64,000 bases of DNA from Taenia hydatigena (GCA_036345935.2 JADWOT020001242.1:38020-102019), one strand, 5' to 3'. Positions 46,460-60,173 are shown, counted from the first letter of the stretch. Notes: generated by a model not told the origin, from the letters alone. Translations and numbers: made by a program.

Positions 46460-49085
46460 CAAAAGTTGATTTAACTGTCAAAAGTACCATGGGTGTAAGT
46501 GGCCAGGCATAAGCATTTCACAATCATGGATGACAGATTCCATTGTATGCCAATTTCAGTTCAGCAAAGGTCCTAACAGAATTGTCAATTTAAAGGCTGC
46601 CTGCAAAAAAGAAAAAGAAAGGTAACAACACGTGGTCTAAAAGGAGTAAAACTAAACGTTAGTCACTTGCCGAGTTAGTAGCAGCTACTTATTGTAAAAG
46701 AAAATGCTACCTTTTTTCTTTGATCCAGCTTGGGCTGAAACTACCAACTAATTTAAAATAAAAGTATCAATCTCTTGCGAATCTTTGTTTGCAATTACTG
46801 CACTACTTGCCTATACTTGGGTCCTGGAACTAGTAAACTAGGCTACTTTAGCAAACACCCGGTCACGATCATGCCGGTGTCGCATTCTAACACAACTTTG
46901 TTTAGCCGAGCCCGCACAGCGAAGATATGCTTTAGTGACCCTTCTCACTTTATCGTCCTGGCTAATTCTTTTCCTTCTGGTGTTTCCTGATTGGCGCACT
47001 TCTCGAAGACTACTACCCTTCGATGGCTGCCTTAAGCATGTGCAGCAATTGTGTCTAATGTCTATCTTATCGTCACCTCTGAAGCGTCTTTGTTCTCTGC
47101 TACGACTCCAGTACTTATTATCGTACAAGGATATGCTAGATACCTCGACGACTAAGGAAGGCCTATAGTACATTGTTCTGACAGTGCAAATTCTTCGCCT
47201 ACGCAGTTATTATTAAGTACAATCTAATGCAAACGTTAGAATATACTGACTACGTCAAGGTTTGCATTGAAATCCCGTAAATTCCAACAGTCAGCTTCAT
47301 TGAATAACGGTGACTTGCTTGTGTCATACTGTTACCTTCTACAACCCTATCCTTATTTTGTATGCTTCATTCTTTCCAATATATTTTGAGATTTTGTATT
47401 CTTATCTTATTTTTCCAAAATTTAATGAAAACTTAGCTTTGCGTATAACAGTGACCAAAATAAAAACGACAGCACTAATAAATGCAGCATGCACGCCTTA
47501 TGTCAAGCACATGCTTTCTCGCAGAGCTAATAGCTGCTAAGTTTAGGCAGCCCACCGGAGAACTCTAGAAAGCAAACATGCAGGTTTTGATCATCGTGCT
47601 TAAAATGCGTGCATAATTCATTAAAATACCTATTGACTTATAAATGCGCGCCTAACTGTCGGTATTGTGGCACTATCTAAACCAGTGATGGGGCATTGCT
47701 TAACGCAGTGAAATGCAATGCTCGCCTTTTCATCTCCATCAAGCTTTCTTACTTAATTCTACGCAGTCAGACAATTCCTTTTGAAATCTTTACAATTTGC
47801 AAATCATGTTCTTCACATTGAACCTCTTACCCTACTGAGATATGAGTTTAAAGTAGGAAGGCAATATCTTCAAGTAAGCATCACTGAAAACTTACGACTT
47901 TTGCTTACAGAATAGCGTATGTTTGCATTCTGCCAAACACTTTGCGCCATATGTCTACAAAACAGAAGACACCAAGGCGTCACAACAAGCACTTATTACA
48001 AAACAAGTCCGTCAAAGAAACACTCACGGATATGATGCGAACGCATATGAACTAACATTGCTTCGAACGTTGAATATCCTGCAAAGCATTCTGTACAGTA
48101 AAAACGTTTCTCCGAATTCGCCATTCTTTGGGCTAAAGCATTGTATGATGAGGCGAAAATTTAAGAAAAGTATGTGTGGGAAGTCAAAGCTGCGGCTGGG
48201 GGGCAGCACACACAGAGGATTATAAACAAGGGGTAGCAGGTGCTCACTCACCAATATGCGTTCCTATGAAATGACTGAGAAGCAAAGAGGAATTTGCGAA
48301 TTGAGCGAGGCACACACGACATACATTGTGTTTCCAGACTAATCCGAGGAACCAGGGAAGTCTTACGACATATAAGAGGGCATGCGGCAAAAAATGGAGA
48401 GGTTTCGTATTTTCCTTTACCTTTTTGGTGCCACAAGAGCACCCCGTAGGATCTGTGAGGCGTTTGAAAAATCGGACAATGCAGTTACAAGGTGGCTAAA
48501 ATACGCCATGCATGCGCAAAAGAGGAGGCTAAGACCATGAAGCGATTTACTTGATTCGACTCATCAATGCGCATCTCATCGTCATTCAGATTAAGTCAAA
48601 ATCGCTCTACTTACTACATTTTATTTATGCAATAACCTGACGCAAAAATAGTAGGCATAAGCACAAATACTTATTCACAAATACATTAATGCATTCGCCT
48701 AGAGATATGCATCTAAAAATGAGAAATGCCTACCATGATGCTAGCGAATTAAGTGCTCAAGGCCTGAAATAACGTTGGTGAATAACGCAGAGCAAGCTGT
48801 ACAAATGTAGAAATGCATTTCAACGGTGAATTTGTTAAGCAGTGCAAAACCTTGCAAAAGAACTTGTATTGAATTCAACGGATAGGAAAGTGGACCCTCC
48901 GGATCTGTTTTCAGCATTACGTGTAATCAAAACGCGGAGGAGCGGAACTCGTAAGCAGGACCAAAATTTTGAGCAATGAGGTCATGCGATTAAGATTCAT
49001 CGTAATGTAAAGACCTTTTCTTCTCTAAGAGCTCTAGTTAAAGATTTATTAGGAATTATATTGTCTCCTTTCAAGGGATGAAAAG
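46460..49085. other. No supported feature
   Basis: Frames on both strands at 46775-47173 overlap and none is convincing. The rest is AT-rich. Confidence 0.4.
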
Positions 49086-49089
49086 CTGT

Positions 49090-49320
49090 TTGTCAAAAAT
49101 GGTTTTCAATGCACCACGCACTTTCGAGGAGGATATTTTTAGCATGCTCAATCGAAAGCCTCATTGTTTTTGCCATCAGAGGGAAAACACTGTTTACTAA
49201 TCTATAAGGTGTGCAGATGAAATCGAAATCATAAAATATTTCTTCAGGTGACACAACGCTTGTGATCGTTGAAGATGGCTTTGATCCGCTCAATAGCTCT
49301 AAACTCCTTGCATCTGCCCA
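49090..49320 (-). CDS. Candidate exon, unknown protein
   Basis: The acceptor CATTCCCGTTGCTGGGCAG is followed by a frame reading SLELLSGSKPSSTITSVVSP, EEIFYDFDFICTPYRLV and MAKTMRLSIEHAKNI, ending at TGA near 49090. Amino-acid use looks protein-like, but no donor, partner exon or family is evident. Confidence 0.2.
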
Positions 49321-49329
49321 GCAACGGGA

Positions 49330-51185
49330 ATGGAGCACGTTTTAGACTCTTGACTAAGTGTGTATAATACTTGTTGTATTCATCAAGCAGTCGAGCATAT
49401 GATAAATTCAATATGATGCCCATAATCTTGTGGACGAATTACCTACGATAGCTGAACAAATGCAAGCTGACAGAAATCGTTGCATCCAATGAAGAGTGCA
49501 GCTGCTCATTAAATCCAGGCTTAGTTATCATTTGTTGGGAATAATATTTAGTGCTGAGCCAATACGGCATGTTTCGAGTGTTTGCACCTTGTGCCCCTCA
49601 TTATGAGTCAAATACTTTTCGATGCTAGACAAATCAGCACTCGATAGCGTCATGCTGAAGTTACGGCTGTCTAATATGATTTCTTGTCATCTGTCTGCAA
49701 TTCAATTCGGAAAGTCAGGACTATTATCGTCTTTTAAGTCCCTGTATGGCAAACAAATCACGTAGAAATGATAGTTGTGAAGCTTAGTTAAAATTCGACC
49801 GAATTTCGGGGACTTGGTCATACTATATTTTACTAATGACGTGGGCGTTTGCATTTTTGTTTAATGTAATTTTGCTGTGCGTGTTGTAGTCTACATAGCT
49901 ATTTCGGTGAAGTTATTTTAATAAATACTTTTGGTTTGTTCAGGCAAAAAAACTGTATTAAAACGTCAAGTAACCGTTGCTGAATTGGGTAACAAAGAAA
50001 ACACAAAAGCATCATAAACACTTGTCGTATGCCTGCATAAGGAAAAGAATCAAGGCAGTCCATAAACGAGGGCAGATCAGAAACAGCCATAGCTGAGAAT
50101 CATTTGTAGAAATATCCTTGTCAAAGTGTTATACACTTGATGGAAAAGGCAGTTACGTTTCTACTTCATTAATTGTGCATAACCAAGAGTTAGAGTCCCA
50201 GCCACCATAAAGCGGTGCGTGTCTCAGGACAGGGAGAGCATGCTATCCAGTATTAAGCATCCGTGTCTTCGTTGCAATATGGGGGCCGCTTTATTCCTCT
50301 AAGTTATTTAGAGGACAATCAGACTAATGACGGTGTTTCTTTGATGCATAACAGCATTGTGGTTTCGGAGACTCCACTGCACTTTTCTGTGTTGACGCAA
50401 ATGTTAGCAAGCCTTTCCAGACTTGCATCGCCATACCATATGGAACATATTTTGCCCCTATTTTTTTGGTTATTCTAAAGATTTAGGGCCTATTCTCTTT
50501 CTAAGTAGCACACGATCAAAGTTGAACTATTTTCCTTGACCACTCCCTATCGATTCATTGTGCCATTGTCTTCTGCTCTCTTCCCTATTTCCTGTTAACA
50601 AGTTTGACCTGAGGCCTGCTTCCACGGGTATGTAGCATGGCACAACCTGCCCCACGCAAAGCTCTGAATCTCAAACCCCATTCACGTAATCGTGGTGCAG
50701 GAAAGCGACATAGCGGTTGAAATTGTTATGAGCTCACCAATAGAATGCGGATTATAGCAGCGAATACTCGCACAGCATCATAATTCCCTTATTATTCTAA
50801 CACATTAGTGGAACCAAGCTTTAATAATTTTCTCAGTACTTTTAAGTGTGCAAGAGAATCCCAAAAACGTCAAAGAATCTACAAGGTGCTTAGGAAATGA
50901 ATTGTTTGGTAAAACACACAAACAACCAATTCATTCTCTACTTCTTTTATTCTATTCTGCTTCGCGTTGGCTTAATGTGTTCTATTCTGCTCAATTCTCC
51001 TTTATTTCTCTTCGCCTCCCCTTCTCCCCTAGGCACATGGACAAATTGAGTATCATCAGGTGACTATGAAACCTCTGCTACCATTGCATCCTCTTAGGCA
51101 GTTACCCTTTCTCACACTGCATCTTAACACTAGCAAGCTGCCAAGCCTTAACTATGAATAATATCGAATTTGAAGAGATTAATAA
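49330..51185. other. No supported feature
   Basis: A 71-codon frame at 50263-50478 has balanced residue use but no splice sites. Pyrimidine-rich at about 50930-51040. Confidence 0.4.
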
Positions 51186-51189
51186 AGAG

Positions 51190-51530
51190 CATGTCCTAAT
51201 GCTTTTGCCGCCTCGGCTTTCTTTGCAAATATAGACACCCTACACATTTGCCACATCTGCATTTTCCGAAGTGAAAGTGAGAACTGTCGCTATCTCACAA
51301 AGAAAGGAAAGAGTCGCTAAATTACAAATTCTGATCAATTTTTGATTAATATGGGTCAAAAGATCGGAACTTTATACCCTTGCTGCCTCTGAGTTCTTTG
51401 CAAAAACATTATCTTTGCGCCTCGGTCAGACATGAGTCGCAGAACTATAAAGCATGAACCGTCACAAGCAATTACAAAGGAAAATAGGGCATTGAGTTTT
51501 AAATCTGATTATTTTTAAATCGAAAGGGAG
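51190..51530. repeat. Second tandem repeat family, block 2
   Basis: Units begin TTGCCGCCTCGGCTTTCTTTGC at 51204 and TTGCTGCCTCTGAGTTCTTTGC at about 51380 (period about 176). Each contains a CATCTGCATTTTCCGAAGTG- or CTCGGTCAGACATGAG-like section and AATTCTGATCAATTTTTGATT or its relative. It is the same family as 45990-46450, 5 kb away in the same orientation. Confidence 0.6.
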
Positions 51531-51534
51531 AGGG

Positions 51535-54500
51535 AAGGGTGCTGTTTCACGCCCTTACTGGAAGCTATTATAGAATGAAACATGCGTCTGACTTTCACCT
51601 CTGCATGCCATTGCGTGCTTAGGTTTGACCAAGAGCTTAGAGACCCTATGCTATCCTTCTACGCCCGATCACCACTATACCGACTTTATTATTCTCATGT
51701 TCTAATTTCTTCTTTTGATGAGCACATTACTAATTAGACCAACCTTTTAAGGCACCAAGCTTAAAGCAGCCTAACTCCGATGAAACACTTAATTCGCAGG
51801 CAGAAACATAGCTAATCTTCATCGCCAGGCCTTTTACCACCTCCCTTGCGCATGCTATCTGTCGAATTTTTTTCCTCCTACATTTCATTTATGGTTTTTT
51901 TCCGCCATCTATTCTGTTCTCATCTCTTCCAATGACCTTCAACAACAATTGTAGTGGTGACTGTCAAATTATGACGCCAAGGAAATAAGACCGCAATTGT
52001 CCAAAATAAAACCCGCCATCAATAAGAGACAGACTTAAATGAGATTGCGGTGCCTTATTACGGCCCAGCAAGACATCTGCGGTATCTAGAAGCGCTACTA
52101 CTCTGACCCCATTACTGGAAGAGTATTTGCATGGCTAATCTGTAAACACACTCCGTCGCTTTGGAACTAAAGCCGCCGTTCAGCATTCATGACCAAACTG
52201 AAGTACACTAGCAATCACTATCAAGTCAAGGTTAACTAAAATACTCCAAATTGTTGGCTTGTGGAACTGAGCGATTCCCACTTTTGCAGTTAAATTAATT
52301 TTTCGAATTAAATTGAATTTATGAACGAAAGACGTGCAAAACACAAAAATTAGCCCTAGTTAAAAATTTTCTGCAGGCGAGATACCTACAAACGCGGTCC
52401 TTTCAATTATGCCAAAGCAACCCAGTAATTATAGTTGAACGACATTTACATCAAAGATTCCTCTTGCTTAAGGTCTACTTTGCCACATATGTCTGTTTGT
52501 CTGTCCGTTTTTGTGTGTAAGGATTCATTTCACTTAAAGATTCAATCATTTAACTTTAGTGAGATGATAGATTGCTTAAGTTATGGAGTGGAACGAAAAT
52601 ATTTGGCTGTCTTACAACCGATCAAATCGCAGCCAAATTGTGCTGCATTGGTAGGGTATCGACTAATCTGGTGCCGGAACCATACAACTCTGAATAAATG
52701 GGACTATAAAAATACCGGTATTTTTGAAAAGATAATGCAGGTTGGTAGCATGCACGCCATCACAGTAAAGACAATTGTTAGTAGGCTTCTTGCCATCTCA
52801 TCCGTGTAAACACAGTATGCGCCGTGTCGGACAGCCGTACTTTAGCGTCGTGACTGGTCTATTTCTGCACTCAACCTTGATCCTGTCAAAAGAACGGAGG
52901 GAGAGAGAGTCGACTGAGTATCAGTGTGTCGCCAACACAAAAATACGTATTCAAATTAACGCTGGGAGGCATGATCGAACCCAAAAAGTGAAGTAAATAC
53001 ATAACCAAATCATTGCACAGTAAGCTTATGCATCTTGAATGGAAGGGAAATGCTCCGCTAACCTTCCTTTTAAAGCCCATTTTGTGTAACTTTCACTAAT
53101 TTGGCCAAGCATACCACAAGTAGTGGCTGGTATTTCTTGGGCATGAATATAAAGCTGATAAATCTAGCAACTTACGAATGTCCATTATTTTAGTTTGTCG
53201 GATTGCATGGGTTTGCGTTTCTCCTTTGTTTGTAGCTAGATAGTTCTAATTAGCATAAAAACTAATGTGGCGGTCTGCCTTGCTTTCGCCATATACATTG
53301 CACTTCTCGAGAAAAACAATCCTTTACACTTAGCAGCTTTGATTTTCTCTTGAACTTTAGTGAACACAGATAGCAGAACACTTGACTACAGCGTTTGTTC
53401 AAATATCCGGCTATAGACCCTGTTCAGCCGATCCATTACTTAATATATTGAGTCAGTTATGTCGACAAATTTACTGTGGCTTAATTAACAACCACTACAT
53501 TCAGTCGTACCGAGTATCAGTGTGGCATGCCACACATTCGAGCATGCTTCGAAAACGACAGAGGTTGCGTCGGCTTGCAAGACGACCTTGTCGCTTTCCG
53601 CAGAGAAGAGACATTGCTTTGTCTTCCTGCTTCTCAAAGAGCTACAGAAAGGAAACACATACCACACAGTGCCTCGGTGCCAAGTAACCGCTTAATTCCC
53701 TTTATGCTGCACAACTGTTTTACAATGACTTATGCAAACGCTGGAAATCAGCTTTGCCCCATCTGACTACTTCATTGGAAGTGTCTGAAAAGGAGAGTGA
53801 GGCTGACTGCTATTAAACTCAATCCAATTAGCCTAACTCGAATGCAGGCCAGAAGAACTTCCTGATACAGGACTGATGAAGCGCCGATGATGCTGAACGT
53901 CCATGAGGTCACGAGAAGCAAAAGAATCACGATAAAAATATAAGCCGAATGCCACTCTTTCCCGACAGGTATATTAGAGTTGCCAACATCACAAGCCCTA
54001 TAGATAGCATAACGTCCAGTCTAGTAAAACAAAGGGCAATTTTGTCACTGTATCGACAATGGTACCTGGTTGTTTCTAGCCTACCTATATTTATCTCTGC
54101 AAGGATTCCTCTAATTCATGCGTTTATTGGATGATTCGGTGCTCAAGTAAGTTGCTGTTGGAAGTAAAAGGCGTAAATCGCGATTGACTGCTGCAGTGTA
54201 CATCTAGATACCAACCCAACTATGCATTCAAAGGATCTATTAGTCCAATTATCATGGAAAGTATGCCCTCATTAAGAGTGCCTTATCCAGGTCAAAATAA
54301 ATGTTTAGCATTAATTGTGAGATTCATCCATTGATTAGGTATTAGTCTACAAGCTGACGGCCTCATACGCTGAAGTGTCCTAAGGATCCAGGACGAGAAG
54401 AATTTGCCCCTGATACTTCACAGAAAAGAATTAGATCCAGTTGCTCATCAAATAAGTACAAAGGTTCACTGAATAAAAAATAGGTTGACAAATTAGTCCC

Positions 54501-54735
54501 ACTTAAGGAATGGCAGCAAGGATTGGATGAAATGGAATGGTAAGCAATAGAGTAACAGAACCCTCATCACATGCATCATGCCTTTGGGCACTTACTAACC
54601 ACTAAGCTCGGAAGCTAGATTTTTACATGTACAATGTTCTTTTACACTTCTAAAGCAAAAAAATCTAATCTAACAGGTAAATTAGTTTGATGCTAGTAAA
54701 TTGTGATTATTGAGATGAAGAGGTTGAACACATAC
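51535..54735. other. No supported feature
   Basis: The 124-codon frame at 52435-52809 (+) contains a low-complexity SVCLSVFVC stretch and no splice support. Frames on both strands at 53382-53766 overlap one another. I treat all as chance. Confidence 0.4.
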
Positions 54736-54944
54736 CATGTGCTTTTGCGTCCTGCTAAGGAGAGCTGCATTCAAAAAGGCTGATTCCAGTGCTCGAAAAC
54801 TTAGACCGCAGACAACACTGAGCACAAAGGGGGTACAAACAGCCGTAATGATGGCCGAAAGAAGTCCGAGCACCCCATGATTTGGCGGCAACTTGGTTGA
54901 AATCTCCCATACCGCTTGATCAAGCAGCATCTTCACCGTGTGAC
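54736..54944 (-). CDS. Candidate exon with membrane-segment-like sequence
   Basis: Bounded by TTTTCTCGAG|G and CACATG|GTATGT. The frame reads MLLDQAVWEISTKLPPNHG, a ~25-residue hydrophobic stretch (LLSAIITAVCTPFVLSVVCG), then ALESAFLNAALLSR. It looks like part of a transmembrane protein. The exon at 55183-55340 lies just upstream on the same strand. Family not recognised. Confidence 0.3.
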
Positions 54945-55182
54945 CTCGAGAAAATCAAGTGCGGCAACATCGCAGAAAAGCCTGCTTATTTCTTTTGTAA
55001 TTTGTCGACTGTTAATGCATGGTACAAGCAGTTCTGATGTCCCATCGTAACTGCCTAGCACAGACTGCCGTCGTTTTCCCTGCATTTGCAACGCTGTAGA
55101 TTATAGCCTATAACAAGAATATGCAAACCTGCTTCCATGACAGCTCTAACAGTGGATAAGTAGGTGGATAAGAATCACTTAC

Positions 55183-55340
55183 CAGTGATGTTGATAGTAA
55201 GGGTGTAAGGATTGGTGAGGAGGCCAATAGTGGTGGTAAGAATGTGGGCTACTAGACCAAATCAACGTCCTACAAATTAGGCGATGGTTTTGGCTCCTGA
55301 CGCTTTGGTGTGGGATTCCACGAGCAGCAACACGAAGATG
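55183..55340 (-). pseudogene. Candidate upstream exon, possibly broken
   Basis: A strong donor (ATCACTG|GTAAGTG) ends a frame reading FGLVAHILTTTIGLLTNPY, another membrane-like segment. Further upstream the same frame reads TVHTIFVLLLVESHTKASG, but two stops lie between the segments. A CAG acceptor precedes it near 55340. If the two exons belong together, this copy is a pseudogene or the upstream segment is not exon. Confidence 0.25.
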
Positions 55341-55344
55341 GTGT

Positions 55345-57410
55345 GCACCGTCTGCTGGCACGAACTTGCTGCTGGCAATGCCGTACTGAATTCATAAATG
55401 CAAATTTACACTTTTGCACCATCCATGGCAATAATGCATTCCCTCAGTGTTGAGCGTATGCAGAACATAGTCAGTGCACATTAACAGAATGCATTCTATC
55501 GTGCGGTGCAGACTGACAAGTTAAGCCTCGTCTTTAAAATTAAAGTGGATGTCAGGCGCTATCAGACAAAAGGAACTGATATTTTGGCGCCATTACTCAG
55601 TAATGTGAATGACTTCTGAGGCAGCGGTATTCAGTTTCGCAGCGACGGGTCGATGGACTGCACAGCGAAACGAGTTGGCCTGACCAGTTCTTCAGGATTT
55701 CACCTTATTTTTAACTAATCAAATAATGGTGGTCATTTGCCGGTCATCATTGTGATTTGTGGCCATTTGGTGTTTGGCAATAATCAGGCGCTACTATATA
55801 ATACGTCAGATGTTGCGGCATCAAGGTGAGAGTATGGTGTGAATCGCATCAGTAAGCGACGAAACCAGTTACGCCAACAAAAATTATTGCATCGTTATGC
55901 ATTTCATGCGTATGTGATTTAACTAGTACGCACGCCTTGCTACCATAAAGTCGGGGCACCAAAATTGATGTGCTTCCATGTTCAATGCTGCAGTGTTAAT
56001 TTTATGGAGACTAATTCCTTGACAAAATGCAAGAAATAATGCTGGGCTGATTCATTGGTTCTAGTATTCCTCCGAATTCGCTAAGAATGCAGTTTAATGA
56101 TGAGCACACATTAAATTCTCGGTTGTCGGAACGGAAACCACAAGCGAGGCAGATTAAAGCTCGCCCGGTTAGTCAATTTCATGGGAGTCAAATTTTGGTA
56201 CATTCTTCTGAAAAGAAATGTCAAAACAAGAGAATAAAGAGCATGCGCACGCATGGTAATACGTCCTTTAACTGTCTCGCCGAGAGCACTAAACACATTT
56301 TGCTGCAACGATACGGTGCCTGTTTTGTGCTGACATTTGCTGTGTGCTGTTAATCGTTTTCCGCTACGTTTGACGAGCAAAAGCTTGTTCAACTCTGCAA
56401 GATGAGTTAAGGTGGAAGCTCATTCAAGTGCCCACTGATAGCGACTTATCTAAAAGTGCAAACCAAAGCAAATGGTTGCCTGAAGCCTGCTTTCAACCAA
56501 GTAAAACTTCTAAGAAAAGTATTGGCGTCTTATCAATTCTTCATTTCTCACCGCCTCCGGAATTGATGATGTACATGCAATCTGTGCCATGAAGGAAGCG
56601 ATGACATTAACGAGATTGTGCGATCTCTCAAAAGTGCTCAAAAAGACCCTTTGCTCATTTGCCTAGATAAAATTGCAGCGGTCAAATTAATTCGCTGACA
56701 ATCAAAGGAACTGCCGAGGATTGTGCGCAGCAGTGCCGGTGGAGTGGGTCTTTGATAGGACTTTATAGCTTTACAGTCTTGAAACCCATATTCAAAGTGA
56801 AAAACGGTTTGTGCACTTAACTGCGATTGAAGATTGTATATTAAAACACTAGTACCCCATCTTTAATCAGTATTTTCTCATAATTCTGAAGGCAGGTGCA
56901 CTTTGTCTTTGGTTTGCTTCTCTACACACCTGTCAGACACAAATACCAGACATCATGAGAACCTCACTTTCAGCAATTTCCAATAGACATAAGAGGTCGG
57001 TGAATGCATGTGAACGCCACTTGCAGAACGACAAACTCGCTTTGCCCTGGCTATACAAAATTTCACCTTTGACCGTAATTACATGCATAACTTGCGCAGA
57101 AGAATTCGATATTTTTTGAAGCAAACCTCGGAAGCATCACGGTGAATAGTATTCAATTATTTCTTTTAATAGCCAAGGACTAGCGAACTGACGATGATAT
57201 AGTAAGAACAGTAACAAGCTATTTCTAAGAAAGGCGGCTTTAATAAGACCAAACTGGGAGTAAAATTGCTTGAAAAAATCTTCTAGCTTAAGGGAATAAA
57301 ATAAATCGCGGAGTAAAGCGGTTGCAATTAAGAGTGCACAAGTGATTTACCAGCCACTAACTGCTCTTTCTCGGTATCACGCGCAGAAATACAATTACAA
57401 GTCCCTAAAA
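55345..57410. other. No supported feature
   Basis: Two overlapping frames of about 90 codons on opposite strands at 56087-56392 cannot both be genes and neither has support. Confidence 0.4.
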
Positions 57411-57412
57411 TC

Positions 57413-57871
57413 TTACATGCATGCTTGTCTTTTCATCTTCCTGTCTTTTGCAGTCCGTGCAGGACTACAAGTGCCCGATCCCGCGCATTCGCACCACAGA
57501 TACCATTGTGCCTCACGCTCTAAACAGCAGTAGACTGTTGAGTCATTGCAAGTATCCACTGCAGAATTGTACCCGCTCCCTATTCGGCGGTGTATAGCAG
57601 ATGCACATGACTTTGAGGCAGCGAGCAATGAAGGGAGGCTGAGCCATCGGGGTAGATAAGTGGTTTTGCGTTCCCTCGACCAGTATAGCCAGCCTGAGGC
57701 CCTCATTGTAAATCTGGGCTCCTCTGTTAAAGCCACCGTTTTGTTTAATAGATCGTCGGATTGGAAAGCAGTCTGGTCGCCAAGCCGAATAATCGTGCAA
57801 ATCTGTAAGCTAGCAACAATAGTTAGTAAAATACCCTTGCATAAAGTCACCATTATTGCGAACTTTTTCAC
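57413..57871 (-). CDS. Long open frame, possible secreted or membrane protein
   Basis: 152 codons from ATG at 57871, beginning MKKFAIMVTLCKGILLTIVA, which resembles a signal peptide or anchor. The C-terminal third is cysteine-rich (DTCNDSTVYCC, WCECAGSGTC). The + strand is also partly open here, and about one frame of this length is expected by chance in such DNA. Nothing else supports it. Confidence 0.2.
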   Translation of the reverse strand: MKKFAIMVTLCKGILLTIVASLQICTIIRLGDQTAFQSDDLLNKTVALTEEPRFTMRASGWLYWSRERKTTYLPRWLSLPSLLAASKSCASAIHRRIGSGYNSAVDTCNDSTVYCCLEREAQWYLWCECAGSGTCSPARTAKDRKMKRQACM

Positions 57872-57879
57872 AGCAGTGC

Positions 57880-59115
57880 AGTAGTCAACCTTACCAGTAA
57901 AGATATTTTAGCATTAATTATGCGGTAGAAGCGTAGCGTATTGATTTTATCTTGCTTTCTACTCATTTTACCCATACAATTATACGAAAATCTTATTATC
58001 CGCTTTTGCCTCACGTATAATACAAAGCCATGGTCTCGTGGTCATCTAGAAAAAATACCGAAATGGAGGACTTGAAACATACTTTGATGATATCCTTCTG
58101 TAGGTCTAACGGTTTTTTACAATTGGCATGCCCATAACGTTGAAGTCCGTAATGTGAAAACCACCCCGATAATTCATGGTTTTGAACGCACCTCATCCTG
58201 TCATAGGTCTTACAGCATTAGGAAAGCCGTCTTTGCTTATCGGAATCGAAATTTAATTGGGATTAATAATTTTTCTCTAACAACAGATACGGTTCCCCTA
58301 ATAGCTTCTGTTCGAGATGGTAATAAGCGGCTAATTTAAAGCCCAGCTTTCCCAAAGGAAATAAATGGATAGTATGCGTTCCATTTGCTGTTTAGCATAG
58401 TTTCGTAGCTTTAAAACTTATATTTATAAATAAAAAGCGTTGCATAAAAGCAGCCTCTTGATTGCCTTCTAAGTCTTCTTATAATTTTGGTACTTTAACC
58501 ATATATCGGTTTCTGAAAGTCACAGCATGACCAGTATTGCCAAAAGAAATGGATGGGGTCGACATTTCTGCCGCCTTATTCCCCATACCACCTACAAACT
58601 TGACATTTCGAGTTCTCCTAGGTAAAACATTCTCCTTAGGAACTGTTGCGTCTTTAACTTTGTCTGGCATTGCAAAATGATCCCTCTCATGCAAAACTTA
58701 AACGCATGCATACAATTCACTTATACAAAACCATCTTTCTTAAACAGTCGAATTAGCATGTACATAGATAAATTGGCGGTTCTTCTGTGCTGTCAATTAC
58801 CAAATATGAGCTCATTTGTAAGTAAAAGTTGTGCTGGACAAAAGGAGTTTTTAATACTTTTCTGTTCTGGCTTGTAGGACGATATCCAAGGTCTTCCTTA
58901 GCTGTAATAGCCATTATTACAGCTATTACATCAACTTCCATATCGGTGCCTCCCGGTAAAAGTTTAAATTCGTCCATGGTTATCATTGGAGTTAGGACTC
59001 ATTTCATCAATGCCATCGTCTATGCAACTTATTAAACAGGAAAGCCGTTTGATCTCTCCTTCGATTGATTGTAGTAACCTGTATGTAAATACGATTTTCC
59101 AGTATGTGTGATGCC
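57880..59115. other. Degenerate - strand frames, unassigned
   Basis: Several short - strand frames (59221-58964, 58986-58753, 58694-58479, 58196-58011) have protein-like residue use and lie downstream of the tandem unit, but I could not link them by phase or to a family. Confidence 0.3.
58900..58929. repeat. Nested short palindromes
   Basis: GCTGTAATA and TATTACAGC form a perfect 9-base inverted repeat with a 5-base loop. An overlapping GTAATAGC...GCTATTAC pair shares part of it. It lies between degenerate frames and has no obvious role. Confidence 0.75.
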
Positions 59116-59119
59116 ATGA

Positions 59120-60173
59120 AAGAATGCGGTATTTGTCTTTTTCCTTGTTCGTATTACCGATAACATTCAGCAGAAAGACTTTGTTGATATCTTGTTTGGC
59201 AGAAGCATAGGTTCCTACCAATCAGTTCCTTTTCAAGATTCTCCGCATCTATTATGAGGTAAGCGTTAAATACTTTCTGAATAAAGTGCAGATATTTCCT
59301 TTTGAATGAATTCTTTGCTATGGAGATTAATTACATTTCTTCGCCAATTGATTCGATGAAGATTAGTCGTTGCATTCATTTCTACCACCTTTCCGACGGA
59401 GATGATATCATTTAACTCTTCGGATCATGGTGATATATCCCTGCCACATCTCTTTGGGAGGTCGTCATGCTTAGAACGTCGATCATTGACATTCAATTCT
59501 GCTTTGCATTTGTTTCGGCTGCAGCGAAATTCTGAATAGTTGCAGGCCTTGGAAGATTTTATGGGAGGCATCAAATGCGCTAAGGCACAGATATCCTGCG
59601 ATTTTGTTCCTACGCGTGCCAATTCGCCACGTCATCTCATGTACTGTTAAACTCGAAATGGATTTTGGACATAATGTTTCTCTAATCGAAATTGGTGCCA
59701 TTTAGCTCTATTCACTCCGAAATCGGAACATATGCAATCCATTTTTCTAATAGAATTTATATAGAATGAACCAAATGGAACGAAGATGAGGTCTTCACGT
59801 ATAGTGTATACACAAGAAGATTTCGCAGGTAACTTTATCCAATTCTCGATTGTTCTTGTATAGTAGTCTTTTCTTCCAAAGTAAGTCATCGCAATCCTAT
59901 TAATGGGGACTTCTGAATTTGTTGAATTATATTCCGCAGCCATCCCAGAATGTAAGTAATCATGCATTCCCGGGACCAACCATTCCAGCTTTAGAGTTCG
60001 TCTACCGCCTGCCGTTCTTGGATTGAGAGTTCTCGATTGAAGCAAACTGCAAACAGTGGGATAGAACTAGGTCTATCTGCATAAGTGTTTTTTTTTTGCG
60101 CTTCTTCCATCGAAGAGATCTTCTTGAGAGCCCAACATATTAGAGGTGGTGAACTTTGCTAGTTGATATTTAA
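59120..60173 (-). pseudogene. Tandemly duplicated coding unit, copy 2
   Basis: Same layout as copy 1. The start ATG is at 60138 (MLGSQEDLF), RELSIQERQAVDEL lies near 60025, and the second segment reads RGELARVGTKSQDI near 59613 with VNDRRSKHDDLPK further on. Offsets from copy 1 are 1,056 and 1,053 bases, so the whole unit was duplicated. Frameshifts and stops differ from copy 1. A 132-codon frame (60045-59647) is open across the inter-segment region but is in a different frame from the conserved segments. Confidence 0.45.

Noticed and set aside
52435..52809. 124-codon + strand frame
   Set aside because: It includes low-complexity CLSV repeats, has no splice support, and its length is within chance expectation.
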